From assembly GCF_001027925.1 (NCBI RefSeq), contig NZ_LECT01000042.1, positions 1 to 64,000 on the forward strand: a stretch of DNA of 64,000 nucleotides, read 5' to 3'. The stretch comes from Rhodopirellula islandica (GTDB lineage: Bacteria > Planctomycetota > Planctomycetia > Pirellulales > Pirellulaceae). The position numbers were made by a program, and so were the translations under genes. Each line of letters begins with the position of its first letter. Position 1 is the stretch's first letter. Positions 1-8,588 of this stretch are shown here, one piece after another. The notes beneath the pieces were generated by a model, which saw only the letters and a list, made by a program, of their open reading frames with translations, was not told the origin of the DNA and made no database searches.

Positions 1-39
1 CCGCCTCCCGCCGTGGCCATCGGCCACGGCGGGAGGCGG
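1..39. repeat. perfect 18-bp-arm palindrome
   Basis: Bases 1-18 are the exact reverse complement of bases 22-39, leaving a 3-base loop. The arms are very GC-rich. No T-tract follows on either visible side, so this is more likely a REP-like intergenic hairpin than a classical intrinsic terminator. The gene to its left lies outside the window. Confidence 0.75.
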
Positions 40-145
40 AGTGCTTGGGGGGTGCGCTCGTTTTCCGGTGGTACGCTGCGTTGCAGCGACCACCGGCTAC
101 CGTCTGAAATCCCTCCCGGGATGAAGACAGATCGAAGCCGGAGAG

Positions 146-322
146 GAGACCTCGGGTTGAAACCCGAGGCTGACAACTGTCACCGCTCCGCGGTTGTTCG
201 ATCACCCCGACACATAAGAGACCCTAGTCGCGACGCGACGACAACTGCTTGCCGGCCGGTCGCCGAACGATCCCCCCGACTCGCGTCCCCGTACGATGGG
301 CTTCCAAGCCCGCCGAAATGAA
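146..322. repeat. dispersed intergenic repeat module, copy 1
   Basis: A 58-bp block at 146-203 recurs base for base at 1545-1602. A second block at about 236-322, with a core around TACGATGGGCTTCCAAGC, recurs with a few changes at about 1699-1790. The module contains a CTCGGGTTGAAACCCGAG palindrome, also seen in variant form near 6830. I see no convincing gene in 40-563; short open frames there are low-complexity products of the repeat. Confidence 0.75.
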
Positions 323-563
323 AACCCGACGCGTCAGCGAGGAGGGCGGGCCGATTGGTGGTTGGTACCATCCGGATTCAATTTGGAAGTTTTGGAGACG
401 ATCGGTTTTCCGCTTGCTGACCTCTGACGTGCATCCGCGTTTCGGTTCCCAAACGCACGCAATCGATGACGTCCGTCGAGTGCTGCTTGCGTTCACACGA
501 ATGTGTTGTTTGCTGGTTATAGTGACGTCTCCCAAGCTGCATTCGCACGACGATGAAGAATTC

Positions 564-1226
564 ATGAATACTCCGAGAGCCAACCGTCAAATGATGCCCT
601 CATACTTGGTCGCCACTCTCCCACTGAGATTCTTCCAGGCTTCCGCTGTTGTTGCCTGCGTGCTCTTTGCGCGAAACATCCAAGCTGACCAACCTGGTGC
701 GGCCAGCCCCCCAGTGCCCCATGAACAAGTTTCCAAAGGAGAATTGGAAAGGAAGCAGAATTCAGATCAACTGATTCCTGGGAAAGAGCCCGTCGCTCCG
801 AGTTTTTCCGGAAAGGTCGAGAAACAAGCGAAACGAAGTGACGGAGGAGGGGAGACCAAGGGCGATGCAACGATCGACCTTGGCATCATTCGTCTGAAAT
901 TCCAGGGTTCCTTCGAGGTGAGCAGGGATGGTGTTGGCGTGGCACGCGGCGAAGGCACCACGACACTCGAATTCGACGGAGAACTTTTGGATCGGTTTGC
1001 TCATGAATCGGGAGAATCGAGCCTTGGAAGGCAAGACTTCCTTGATGGCATCCTTTCACTGCCGTCGACAATCCGCTCGACGAACGAAACCCTTCGAATG
1101 CTGTCGGCCCCCAAAACACAAGAAGCACTTCGGCAAGTTGAAACTTTGCTTCGCCTGTTGCCCCAAGCCTCGACCATGCCGCCGGTGCAAATCGATGCTG
1201 AGTCAAACCAGGAACAGAGTGACTGA
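564..1226 (+). CDS. small exported protein of unknown function
   Basis: The chosen ATG at 564 gives 220 residues. The N-terminus has basic residues and then a hydrophobic stretch (about residues 12-38, ending near QADQPG) that looks like a Sec signal peptide. Residues about 45-95 are rich in Lys, Glu and Ser and are probably disordered. A more ordered part follows (about 95-160, IDLGIIRLKFQGSFEVSRDG), then a helical C-terminus with repeated leucines. I recognise no family. The open frame extends upstream to 249, but that part lies in the repeat module and is unlikely to be coding. The gene is flanked on both sides by copies of the same intergenic repeat. Confidence 0.6.
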   Translation: MNTPRANRQMMPSYLVATLPLRFFQASAVVACVLFARNIQADQPGAASPPVPHEQVSKGELERKQNSDQLIPGKEPVAPSFSGKVEKQAKRSDGGGETKGDATIDLGIIRLKFQGSFEVSRDGVGVARGEGTTTLEFDGELLDRFAHESGESSLGRQDFLDGILSLPSTIRSTNETLRMLSAPKTQEALRQVETLLRLLPQASTMPPVQIDAESNQEQSD

Positions 1227-1544
1227 ATCAATGGCAAACGATGCCATCCACCGTTCAGTTACTCTCAGGTTTTGAAGCGTTTTTGCATCCGGTTTTGTTG
1301 GCCAACGGCCAACATCAACCCACTCGTTTTGAATTGAACGAGGCCGTTGGCCATTCGAGCAAAAAGCGCAACTTCGAAAAGCGTCAGCGAGGCACTCCCC
1401 AACCTCCCCGCGCAAGCAAGGCCACCACAACTTGATCCAGCGAGAGAATCCTGCACCATTCTCTCCGAGCCCGCCCCCATTTCGCATTTTGCACTTCGCC
1501 ACCTGTCGCCGCTCCGCGGCTTGTCGATCAAGAGGGGTGAGCTC

Positions 1545-1790
1545 GAGACCTCGGGTTGAAACCCGAGGCTGACAACTGTCACCGCTCCGCGGTTGTTCGA
1601 TCGCCTGCACACAACCAGTCGCGGAGCGACGGCAGCCGACAGCCTTGGGTTTCAACCCAAGGTCATCCACCGGCGATACCCAAGACTCAAAGTCGCGGAG
1701 CGACGACAGTTGCTTGCTTGCTCGTCGCCGAACGATCCCCCGGTTCAAATTCCGTACGATGGGCTTCCAAGCTCGTCGAAATGAAATCAC
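1545..1790. repeat. dispersed intergenic repeat module, copy 2
   Basis: This is the second copy of the module seen at 146-322, in direct orientation. The first 58 bases (1545-1602) are identical to 146-203. The rest is expanded by an extra unit with the palindrome CTTGGGTTTCAACCCAAG near 1643. The gene-free stretch 1227-1971 holds this repeat, a related half-unit near 1500-1530 (GTCGCCGCTCCGCGGCTTGT) and otherwise nothing I can assign. Confidence 0.75.
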
Positions 1791-1971
1791 GCCGGGCAGC
1801 AAACCACTGCTCGACCGTCGTCCTTTGAGTGGGGCCACGTGACGGATTCCCTGCTCCTCACCAGCGGGCGAACGAGGGATTTCCTGGGTGAAACCAGAAT
1901 TCTACGATTCGTTGCGATTTCAACTAGGCTACGGTTCGCGAATTGCGAAGTTCCCTCCCTAGCTTTCCAGC

Positions 1972-4212
1972 ATGAATCCACTGAAACGGTTGAACCGGTC
2001 CCGAAATTCCCGGGTGCATCCCGATGCCCACATGACGTGGGCCTCACGGAGCATTTCCACGACGGTCACCCGAACCGGCCTGTACCTCCAAAAGCAGCTT
2101 TGGATCTGGCCGATCGTGGCTGTTGTGGTGTTGTCGACGATCGGCTATTTCATGGGCGGTGCGATTGAAACGACGATCAAAGGCAACGTCAGCTCAGGGA
2201 TGCAAACGCTGGTCGATCTGGAAGCCGAAATGCTGACCAAGTGGTTCAGCGTTCAAGAGTCCGCAGCCGAGGCGTTGGCCAACGACGCCACCGTGCGACG
2301 AACGGTGTACCAATTGTTTCAGCCGGATCCGCCTGCTTCGCCCCCCGCATCGCCCGGCGACCCACACAAAGAACTGGCGGCCGAGTTGGGCCCCGCGATG
2401 TCGGCACACGACTTCGACAGCTATCTCTTGGTGGACAAATCCAAACGAATCGTCTCGGCAACCCACGCCGCTTTGGTGGGAGAGCAAGGGATTTCCGAGT
2501 ACGAATCCTTCCTTGACCGGGCACTGGCGGGGGAAGCATTCGTCTCCCCACCGTTCCCCAGCGTGGTGATGATGAAGGACACCGATGGGCAATCTCGAAT
2601 GGGCGTCCCGACCATGTATGTCTGCGCTCCCGTTCGCGACCCTTCCTTTCAAGTCGTGGGAGTGCTTGCGCTTCAGATTCGGCCTGAGCGTGAGTTCATT
2701 CCGATCCTTCAGCTTGGTCGGACAGGTGCATCGGGCGAAACGTATGCCTTCAACGAAGACGGCATCATGATCAGCAACAGTCGCTTCGACGAAGAGCTCA
2801 TCCTGCTGGGGCTGTTGCCGGACCAACCTCATTCGCGTTCCATCCTGCAGATGTCTTTGCGAGACCCCGGCGCTGATATGACGGAAGGTTTTCGCCCCAA
2901 CCGCCGCCGGTCTCAGTTGCCACTGACAACCATGGCAGCCGATGCGATCGCGGGCAATTCGGGGCTGAACGTGGACGGCTATCGGGACTACCGCGGGGTG
3001 AACGTGATCGGCGCTTGGCGGTGGTTGCCAAAGTACAAAGTTGGCGTTGCGATTGAAGTCGATGCTGATCAAGCGTTTCGCCCGATTGTGATTTTACAGC
3101 GCACGTTCTTGACGATCTTCGTTCTGTTGCTGTTGTGCGCGATCGTGATTTTTGTGTTCACCCTGATCGTCGCTCGGCTGCAGCGTCAATCGCGCGAAGC
3201 GGTGATCGAAGCCCAGCAACTCGGCCAATACACACTGGATCACAAGTTGGGCGAGGGCGCGATGGGGGTTGTGTACAAAGGCCACCATTCGATGCTGCGG
3301 CGTCCCACTGCGATCAAGCTGTTGCATGCCGACAAAGTGAATGACACTTCGATCGCTCGTTTTGAACGGGAGGTGCAGATCACCTGCCAATTGAACCACG
3401 CCAATACGATCGCGATCTACGACTACGGCCGCACGCCCGAGGGAGTGTTCTACTATGCCATGGAATACCTCGACGGCATTGACCTTCAGGACCTCGTGGA
3501 CAAGTACGGAACTCAATCCGAGGCCCGAGTGATTCACATTCTGTTGCAAATCTGTGGGTCCCTGTTCGAAGCACATTCGCAGGGCTTGGTGCATCGCGAC
3601 ATCAAACCCGCCAATGTGATGTTGAATCGGCGGGGTTGTGAACCCGATGTGGTGAAGGTCTTGGACTTTGGTTTGGTCAAGGCGGTCGACCGCACCGAAG
3701 GATCGCCTGTGACCGACGGAAGTTCGATGTCAGGAACGCCGTTGTACATGTCGCCTGAATCCATCCAGGCACCAATGACCGTTGACGCTTGCAGCGACAT
3801 CTACGCTGTCGGCGCCGTCGGCTACTTCCTGCTGACGGGCAAACCTGTTTTCGAAGCGGCCAATTTGGTCGACCTGTGTCAAAAGCACATTGAAGAATCC
3901 CCGGTCCCGCCGACCAAACGCAGCAACGTCAAAGTATCCAGCCAACTCGAAGACGCAATCATGGGATGCTTGGAAAAGTCACGTGCGAAGCGTCCGCAAA
4001 CCGCGCGTGATCTCGGAATCCTGATCTCGAAATGTGCTGCAGCGAGCCAATGGACGATCGAGGAGGCCGATCGATGGTGGGGGCGGCACGAACGCGGATC
4101 AGAGAGCAATGTCACCGCCTCTCCGACACCTGAATCATCCCCCACGGAGTCGTCCGCGATGGATGCCACGATGGACCAATCGTTCCAAGAGCCGCCGAAC
4201 GACGCCGTTTAG
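1972..4212 (+). CDS. receptor-like Ser/Thr protein kinase with extracytoplasmic sensor domain
   Basis: A 746-residue transmembrane kinase of the Hanks (PknB-like) type. A first membrane helix lies at about residues 43-62 and a second at about 378-403. The roughly 310 residues between them would be outside the cytoplasm; their layout and the segment LGRTGASGETYAFNEDGIMI resemble a dCache sensor. The kinase domain runs from about 420 to 690: glycine loop GEGAMG near 427, VAIK-type lysine at 449, HRDIKPAN near 541, DFG at 565-567 and a GTPLYMSPE activation segment. All catalytic residues are present, so it should be active. The C-terminal tail is Ser/Thr/Pro-rich. Such proteins sense a ligand outside and phosphorylate cytoplasmic targets; neither ligand nor target can be read here. 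The ATG at 1972 is the first plausible start; M21 is an alternative. Confidence 0.92.
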   Translation: MNPLKRLNRSRNSRVHPDAHMTWASRSISTTVTRTGLYLQKQLWIWPIVAVVVLSTIGYFMGGAIETTIKGNVSSGMQTLVDLEAEMLTKWFSVQESAAEALANDATVRRTVYQLFQPDPPASPPASPGDPHKELAAELGPAMSAHDFDSYLLVDKSKRIVSATHAALVGEQGISEYESFLDRALAGEAFVSPPFPSVVMMKDTDGQSRMGVPTMYVCAPVRDPSFQVVGVLALQIRPEREFIPILQLGRTGASGETYAFNEDGIMISNSRFDEELILLGLLPDQPHSRSILQMSLRDPGADMTEGFRPNRRRSQLPLTTMAADAIAGNSGLNVDGYRDYRGVNVIGAWRWLPKYKVGVAIEVDADQAFRPIVILQRTFLTIFVLLLLCAIVIFVFTLIVARLQRQSREAVIEAQQLGQYTLDHKLGEGAMGVVYKGHHSMLRRPTAIKLLHADKVNDTSIARFEREVQITCQLNHANTIAIYDYGRTPEGVFYYAMEYLDGIDLQDLVDKYGTQSEARVIHILLQICGSLFEAHSQGLVHRDIKPANVMLNRRGCEPDVVKVLDFGLVKAVDRTEGSPVTDGSSMSGTPLYMSPESIQAPMTVDACSDIYAVGAVGYFLLTGKPVFEAANLVDLCQKHIEESPVPPTKRSNVKVSSQLEDAIMGCLEKSRAKRPQTARDLGILISKCAAASQWTIEEADRWWGRHERGSESNVTASPTPESSPTESSAMDATMDQSFQEPPNDAV

Positions 4213-4297
4213 CAACCAGGATCGCACGGGCGCAACGTTGCACGGCCCCCGAATCATCCTCCAATGCCCGAGCAGATCCACCTTCATGCCTGAACCT

Positions 4298-4467
4298 GAT
4301 CGCATCCGTTGAGGACCATGGGCTGACGCCCAATGGCGACAACTTGTCGCCACTTTGTGGCTGAGCCGGGTGCCCTGTCGTCCCCTTGGGATTGACCGAT
4401 CGCATCCGTTGGGGACCATGGGCTGACGCCCAATGGCCACAACCTGTCGCCACTTCGTGGCTGAGCC
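4298..4467. repeat. two tandem copies of a 70-bp palindromic repeat
   Basis: Blocks 4298-4367 and 4398-4467 are near-identical, spaced exactly 100 bp apart, and differ at only a few bases. Each begins GATCGCATCCGTTG, contains the palindrome CCATGGGCTGACGCCCAATGG and ends in GTGGCTGAGCC. The gene-free stretch 4213-4939 otherwise shows no coding or RNA signal; it should contain the promoter of the downstream protease, which I could not place. Confidence 0.75.
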
Positions 4468-4939
4468 AACGGCGGAGCCCTTTGCTTGCCTGCGTGTGGG
4501 ACACTGCGTATTCTTACCGCGACGCCAAGAGACAGCGAGCGACGGAAACGTCGCGCACGTTTCACACGTTTGCTTTTCACGAGCGTGCTTGTGAATCCAT
4601 GAGATCACCCACCTGTGATCACATTGAGTGAAGTTGTCTTTTTCTGCGCACTGGAGGCGCACTGAGCGATGAAAGTCGTGCCTGATCGGCACGATTCACC
4701 TCAGCGACAAAGTTGCCTTGACCGGCAAACCTTTTGTCGCCGCGACAACCGACGGCTTGTTCAACGGGTCGTACGGTTTGGAGCAAACAGGGTGATATTT
4801 CATCGGCATGGTTTTTTGACCGGGCACGTTTTGTGACCTAAGTTTGCTCAGCCCCACGGTTCGGAGTGTCTTCCGCGGGGCTTGGACTCACCCCGGTCCA
4901 GCATTCCCCCTCCAACGACACTCGCGATGGAATCGGCGC

Positions 4940-6712
4940 ATGGACCTGTTAACGACGATCAACCGATGCTTTGCTTTCAACCAGCAAACGCTCCAACTGA
5001 ACGACGGCAAAGCGATTGCCAAGCATGCTCGCCAGCGGCGAGTTGCTGGACGCTTGCGGACGTTCGCGTTGGTCTTCGGTGCCTTCGCCGTCGGTGGTTC
5101 CTCGATGCCGGCCTTCGCCCAAGGCTATGTGCCTTCACGCGGCCCGGCTGTTTCCGCTCCAACCAACGACGCGGAACGCAAGCTCGAAGAACAGGAACGT
5201 GCCCGTGCGTTGGCCGATGGGATTGAACTGGAAGATGCGGGCCAGTGGAGCGATGCGATCGACCACTACGAAGCCGCCACTCGCCGCTTCCCACAAGACC
5301 GCATCTTGTATCAGCGGTTGCTGATCAGCCGCTTGCGGTTTGACGTCAATCGTCGCTACCAAGATCAAACCTATCAACGGTCGCTGAGGGACATGACGAC
5401 CTCTCAGTCGCTGGATCTGTACAGCGAGATCTTGGCCAACCTGCAAACGCACTACGTGGACACGATCGAGTGGTCCCGAGTGTTGCTGCACGGGACCGCC
5501 GCCTTGGAAACGGCACTCGACGACGAAACCTTCGTCCAAACGATGTTGCCCAACACATCGCCGGAGCAGATTGAAAAGTTCCGGATGGAGATCCATCATC
5601 GAATCAGTCAGCGATCAACACAAAGTCGCTTTGACTTGCGGGCCACCGTTTCGCAGGTCGCCTCCATGGCGCAACAAGAACTCGGATTGAGTGGCACCGC
5701 GACGGTGTTGGAATTCGTTTCCGGTGCCGTGTCGACCCTGGACACCTACACACGATTGCTGTCACCCGGACAACTGGACGACATGTTCAGCACCATCGAT
5801 GGCAACTTTGTGGGCTTGGGCGTGGAACTGAAGCCTGGCGAAGATTGTTTGAAGATCCTGTCAGTGATCCCAGGTGGTCCCGCGGATGAAGCGGGCATTG
5901 TGGCGGGCGATCGAATCATGGGCGTCGACGCGACTTCCGCGGCTGATCGCGATCCAGACTACGTGGCGGATTTGCTGCGTGGTCCCGAGGGATCCACGGT
6001 TGCGTTGCAGATCGTTTCTGTCGACCAATCACCACGTTCCATTCATGTGGCTCGTCGCCGAGTCGATGTGCCCTGTGTCGAAAACGTGCACATGGTCGAC
6101 GCCGAGGCGAAAACAGGCTACTTCCGCCTGACCAACTTTCAGAAGTCGACCCCCGCAGAAGTGGAACAAGCCCTGTGGACACTCAGTCGGCAAGGGATGC
6201 GTTCGCTGATCATTGACCTGCGAGACAACCCAGGCGGATTGCTGCCCGCTTCGGTGGAGGTTGCGGACCGATTCATCGAGTCAGGTCGAATCTTGACGAC
6301 CCGCGGACGCAACGCTCGCGAAAACTTCGACTACTCGGCTCACCGGGCCAACACCTGGAATGTGCCGTTGGCGGTATTGATTGACCGGAACAGTGCCAGT
6401 GCCAGCGAAATCTTTTCAGGAGCGATCCGCGATTCCAATCGCGGCACGATCGTCGGCGAAAAAAGCTATGGCAAAGGCAGCGTGCAAGGAATCTTTCGGA
6501 TGCAAGCGGCTCAGTTTGGATTGTGCCTGACGACCGCCAAGTTTTACTCGCCCAGCGGTCGAGCGATCAGCGAGAACGGTGTCGAACCACACTTGTCGGT
6601 GCCACCGACCTACATCGCCGCTCGTCCCGATGAGAATGGCCGCTTGGTCACGGAACTCGAAGACGACGTGCTTCAACACGCGATCGAACACTTGGCACAA
6701 TCAGCCAACTGA
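4940..6712 (+). CDS. S41 family C-terminal processing peptidase (CtpA-like) with PDZ domain
   Basis: Serine protease of the S41 (CTP/tail-specific) family, 590 residues from the ATG at 4940. A basic N-terminal stretch followed by a hydrophobic segment ending SMPAFAQG (about residues 40-62) suggests export across the membrane. Next come a helical region that looks TPR-like (about 75-120), a PDZ domain (about 290-361, NFVGLGVELK) and the S41 core with LIIDLRDNPGGLLPAS. The catalytic pair is predicted as Ser487 in RNSASASEIF and Lys512 in EKSYGKGSVQ; the 25-residue spacing agrees with known CTP enzymes. These proteases trim or degrade exported proteins from the C-terminus. The open frame reaches back to 4844, but residue 33 is the better start given the exported N-terminus. 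It is transcribed alone, convergent with the transaldolase. Confidence 0.9.
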   Translation: MDLLTTINRCFAFNQQTLQLNDGKAIAKHARQRRVAGRLRTFALVFGAFAVGGSSMPAFAQGYVPSRGPAVSAPTNDAERKLEEQERARALADGIELEDAGQWSDAIDHYEAATRRFPQDRILYQRLLISRLRFDVNRRYQDQTYQRSLRDMTTSQSLDLYSEILANLQTHYVDTIEWSRVLLHGTAALETALDDETFVQTMLPNTSPEQIEKFRMEIHHRISQRSTQSRFDLRATVSQVASMAQQELGLSGTATVLEFVSGAVSTLDTYTRLLSPGQLDDMFSTIDGNFVGLGVELKPGEDCLKILSVIPGGPADEAGIVAGDRIMGVDATSAADRDPDYVADLLRGPEGSTVALQIVSVDQSPRSIHVARRRVDVPCVENVHMVDAEAKTGYFRLTNFQKSTPAEVEQALWTLSRQGMRSLIIDLRDNPGGLLPASVEVADRFIESGRILTTRGRNARENFDYSAHRANTWNVPLAVLIDRNSASASEIFSGAIRDSNRGTIVGEKSYGKGSVQGIFRMQAAQFGLCLTTAKFYSPSGRAISENGVEPHLSVPPTYIAARPDENGRLVTELEDDVLQHAIEHLAQSAN

Positions 6713-6729
6713 TTGGGAAGGCAGTCAAG

Positions 6730-6905
6730 ACGTCCCCCGTCCAAGCCGCGGAGCGGCGACAGGGGGGTTCACGCTCGCTGCCAACTGTCGTCGCTCCGCG
6801 ACTTGGACGCGTGCTTGGTCGCGGATCAACCTTGGGTTGAAACCCAAGGCTGGTCAAATGTCGTCGCGCAGCGACTTGCTGGCATGGGATGCGAACACGG
6901 CCAGA
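6730..6905. repeat. intergenic palindromic repeat between convergent genes
   Basis: An imperfect 22-bp inverted repeat pairs 6741-6762 with 6785-6806 (CCAAGCCGCGGAGCGGCGAC against its near complement). A second palindrome near 6829-6850 (CTTGGGTTGAAACCCAAG) belongs to the family seen at 151 and 1550. It fills the 195-bp gap between the S41 protease and the transaldolase and could act as a bidirectional terminator, although there is no T-tract. Confidence 0.6.
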
Positions 6906-6907
6906 CG

Positions 6908-7981
6908 CTAGGCTTGCTTGGTCAACTCGTCGCGTTTGGCAGAGATGATCGCTAGCAGTTCGCGTTGTGGCTTGACGAATTTGTCGACGCCTTCGTCCAT
7001 CAAGAACTTGTGCATCGCCTTGATGTCCAGAGCAGCGTCGATTTCGTCTTGGACCGCTTGCGGTGGCATGTCATCGACTTCTCGAGTGAACAATTTGCCG
7101 CTGGCGTCGACTGCTTCATTGGTCGATGGCGGGTTGGTTTGGATGTCACTGCCCGCCAAAGCTGCGACGTACTTCCATGGAGGATCGTCTTTGCTCTTGG
7201 TTCCCGTGCTGGCGAAGATCAGCTCTTGTTCCAGCTTCAGGTTTTTGTCCGCCCAGAACAGTTGGTTTTCTTTCCAAATGCGTTTTGCGTTCAGGATGCC
7301 AACATTGCCTTGCGCTTCTGGCGACAGGTTCGGCAATTCCTTTTGGGTGTACACATCAATTCGCGAGATGAAGATGCTGTAGACCGATTTGAATTGGTCG
7401 AGTGAACGGGTGCCGGATTCAGCCGCCCGTTGAGCACCTTTCCAAACCGCTTCGCGTGCGGCGTGGTACTGATCGCCAGTGAACATCAACGTCACGTTCA
7501 GGGTGATCCCGGCAGCAGCCAATTCTTCCAGAGCCAACAGTCCCGCTTCGGTGGCGGGAACCTTGATCATGCGGTTGGTGTGGCCCGCCGCCCATTGCTT
7601 GCCCAGCTCGATGTAGCGGGTGGCGATGTCGGAAGGCGAGAGATTTTGGTCGGGATCTTCCAAGATCGGATCGAGCTCGAAGCTGACCCAGCCGGCATTT
7701 CCAGCGGTCGATTGATGGATCGCTGCGAATTTCTTTTCTGCGTCGGTGACCAACTCGTCGGTCAGCGCCCAGGCGATGGCTTCGTCGTCGAGACCTTCAC
7801 TGAGCAGCGCGTCGATTCGATCATCGAATCCGCCGGCCTTCACGATGCCAGAGATGATGGCAGGGTTGCTGGTCGCACCAACCGCCCCCCACTTGAGGTT
7901 CTGGTCAATTTCGGAGGGCTCGACCGAATCCAAATACAGCTTGGTTCCGGAATCAATCAGGGACTGGAGGGATGCAGACAT
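6908..7981 (-). CDS. tal: transaldolase
   Basis: Enzyme of the non-oxidative pentose phosphate pathway that moves a dihydroxyacetone unit between sugar phosphates in the cytoplasm. The 357-residue reading from the ATG at 7981 starts [10 protein letters not shown] and contains [12 protein letters not shown] near residue 31 and NRMIKVPAT with the Schiff-base lysine at Lys140. The length and motifs fit the longer bacterial transaldolase subfamily, in which the barrel is followed by extra C-terminal residues. The frame is open to 8170, but the 63 extra residues lack family similarity and would precede the conserved N-terminus, so 7981 is chosen. It is divergent from the exporter gene at 8589. Confidence 0.93.
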   Translation of the reverse strand: MSASLQSLIDSGTKLYLDSVEPSEIDQNLKWGAVGATSNPAIISGIVKAGGFDDRIDALLSEGLDDEAIAWALTDELVTDAEKKFAAIHQSTAGNAGWVSFELDPILEDPDQNLSPSDIATRYIELGKQWAAGHTNRMIKVPATEAGLLALEELAAAGITLNVTLMFTGDQYHAAREAVWKGAQRAAESGTRSLDQFKSVYSIFISRIDVYTQKELPNLSPEAQGNVGILNAKRIWKENQLFWADKNLKLEQELIFASTGTKSKDDPPWKYVAALAGSDIQTNPPSTNEAVDASGKLFTREVDDMPPQAVQDEIDAALDIKAMHKFLMDEGVDKFVKPQRELLAIISAKRDELTKQA

Positions 7982-8308
7982 CAGTTCACTTCGTGGGTTT
8001 CGGTTAGACAAGTGTGAATCGCGAAGACGCAAACAAACGGCTTTCACGAGCGAAACAGGAGCCAAACGCGATCGAATCGCTGGTGTCGCTGGCAAGCTCC
8101 GCCAGGTTGCGTTCCCCGCAGCTCCCCATTCGACGACAACTTCGCGGGTGGGGAGAGAATGAAAACGCAATTCCGACGGTCTGGTTCGCTGTGTTCCGCC
8201 GATTAGGCTGTTTCAACAATTAGAATGCATCCGGCCCGTTTTGTGGGGGTGGGGCAAAGCGTCGCTGACGCATTTCGAGTGGATCTGCAGGAGACCGCCA
8301 AGCGTTTT

Positions 8309-8362
8309 GGGTTAGAAACTCCCCAGTTTTTCTAACCCTCTCAATTGTCTTGCAACAATTGA
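8309..8362. promoter_or_regulatory. two adjacent inverted repeats upstream of the exporter gene
   Basis: GGGTTAGAAA at 8309-8318 pairs perfectly with 8329-8338, and TCAATTGT at 8341-8348 pairs perfectly with 8355-8362. They lie about 230 bp before the exporter start, inside the 607-bp divergent gap 7982-8588. They could be operators or leader hairpins. The rest of the gap shows no gene; a TTGACG at 8386-8391 could be a -35 box, but no good -10 follows. Confidence 0.35.
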
Positions 8363-8588
8363 AACGTTTGCGTGGGACAATCGCATTGACGTGGACCTTC
8401 TGCCGATCGCTCGATAGCTTATTCAGATGACCGACCTTGGCGGCAGATGCGTCGTTGACAGCGACGGATGCTGGCGGCAAAACGAGATTGAGACGAGTTT
8501 CAATCTCACGAAAAACTCGCTCCTTCAACTTGTCCAATCGAAGCTGTCCCGACGGGACCACTCTTCTTTCTCACTTTCGGAATCCTCG

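Noticed and set aside
2194-3072. 292-codon minus-strand frame inside the kinase gene
   Set aside because: Antisense to a clearly coding sensor domain; no start context or family features.
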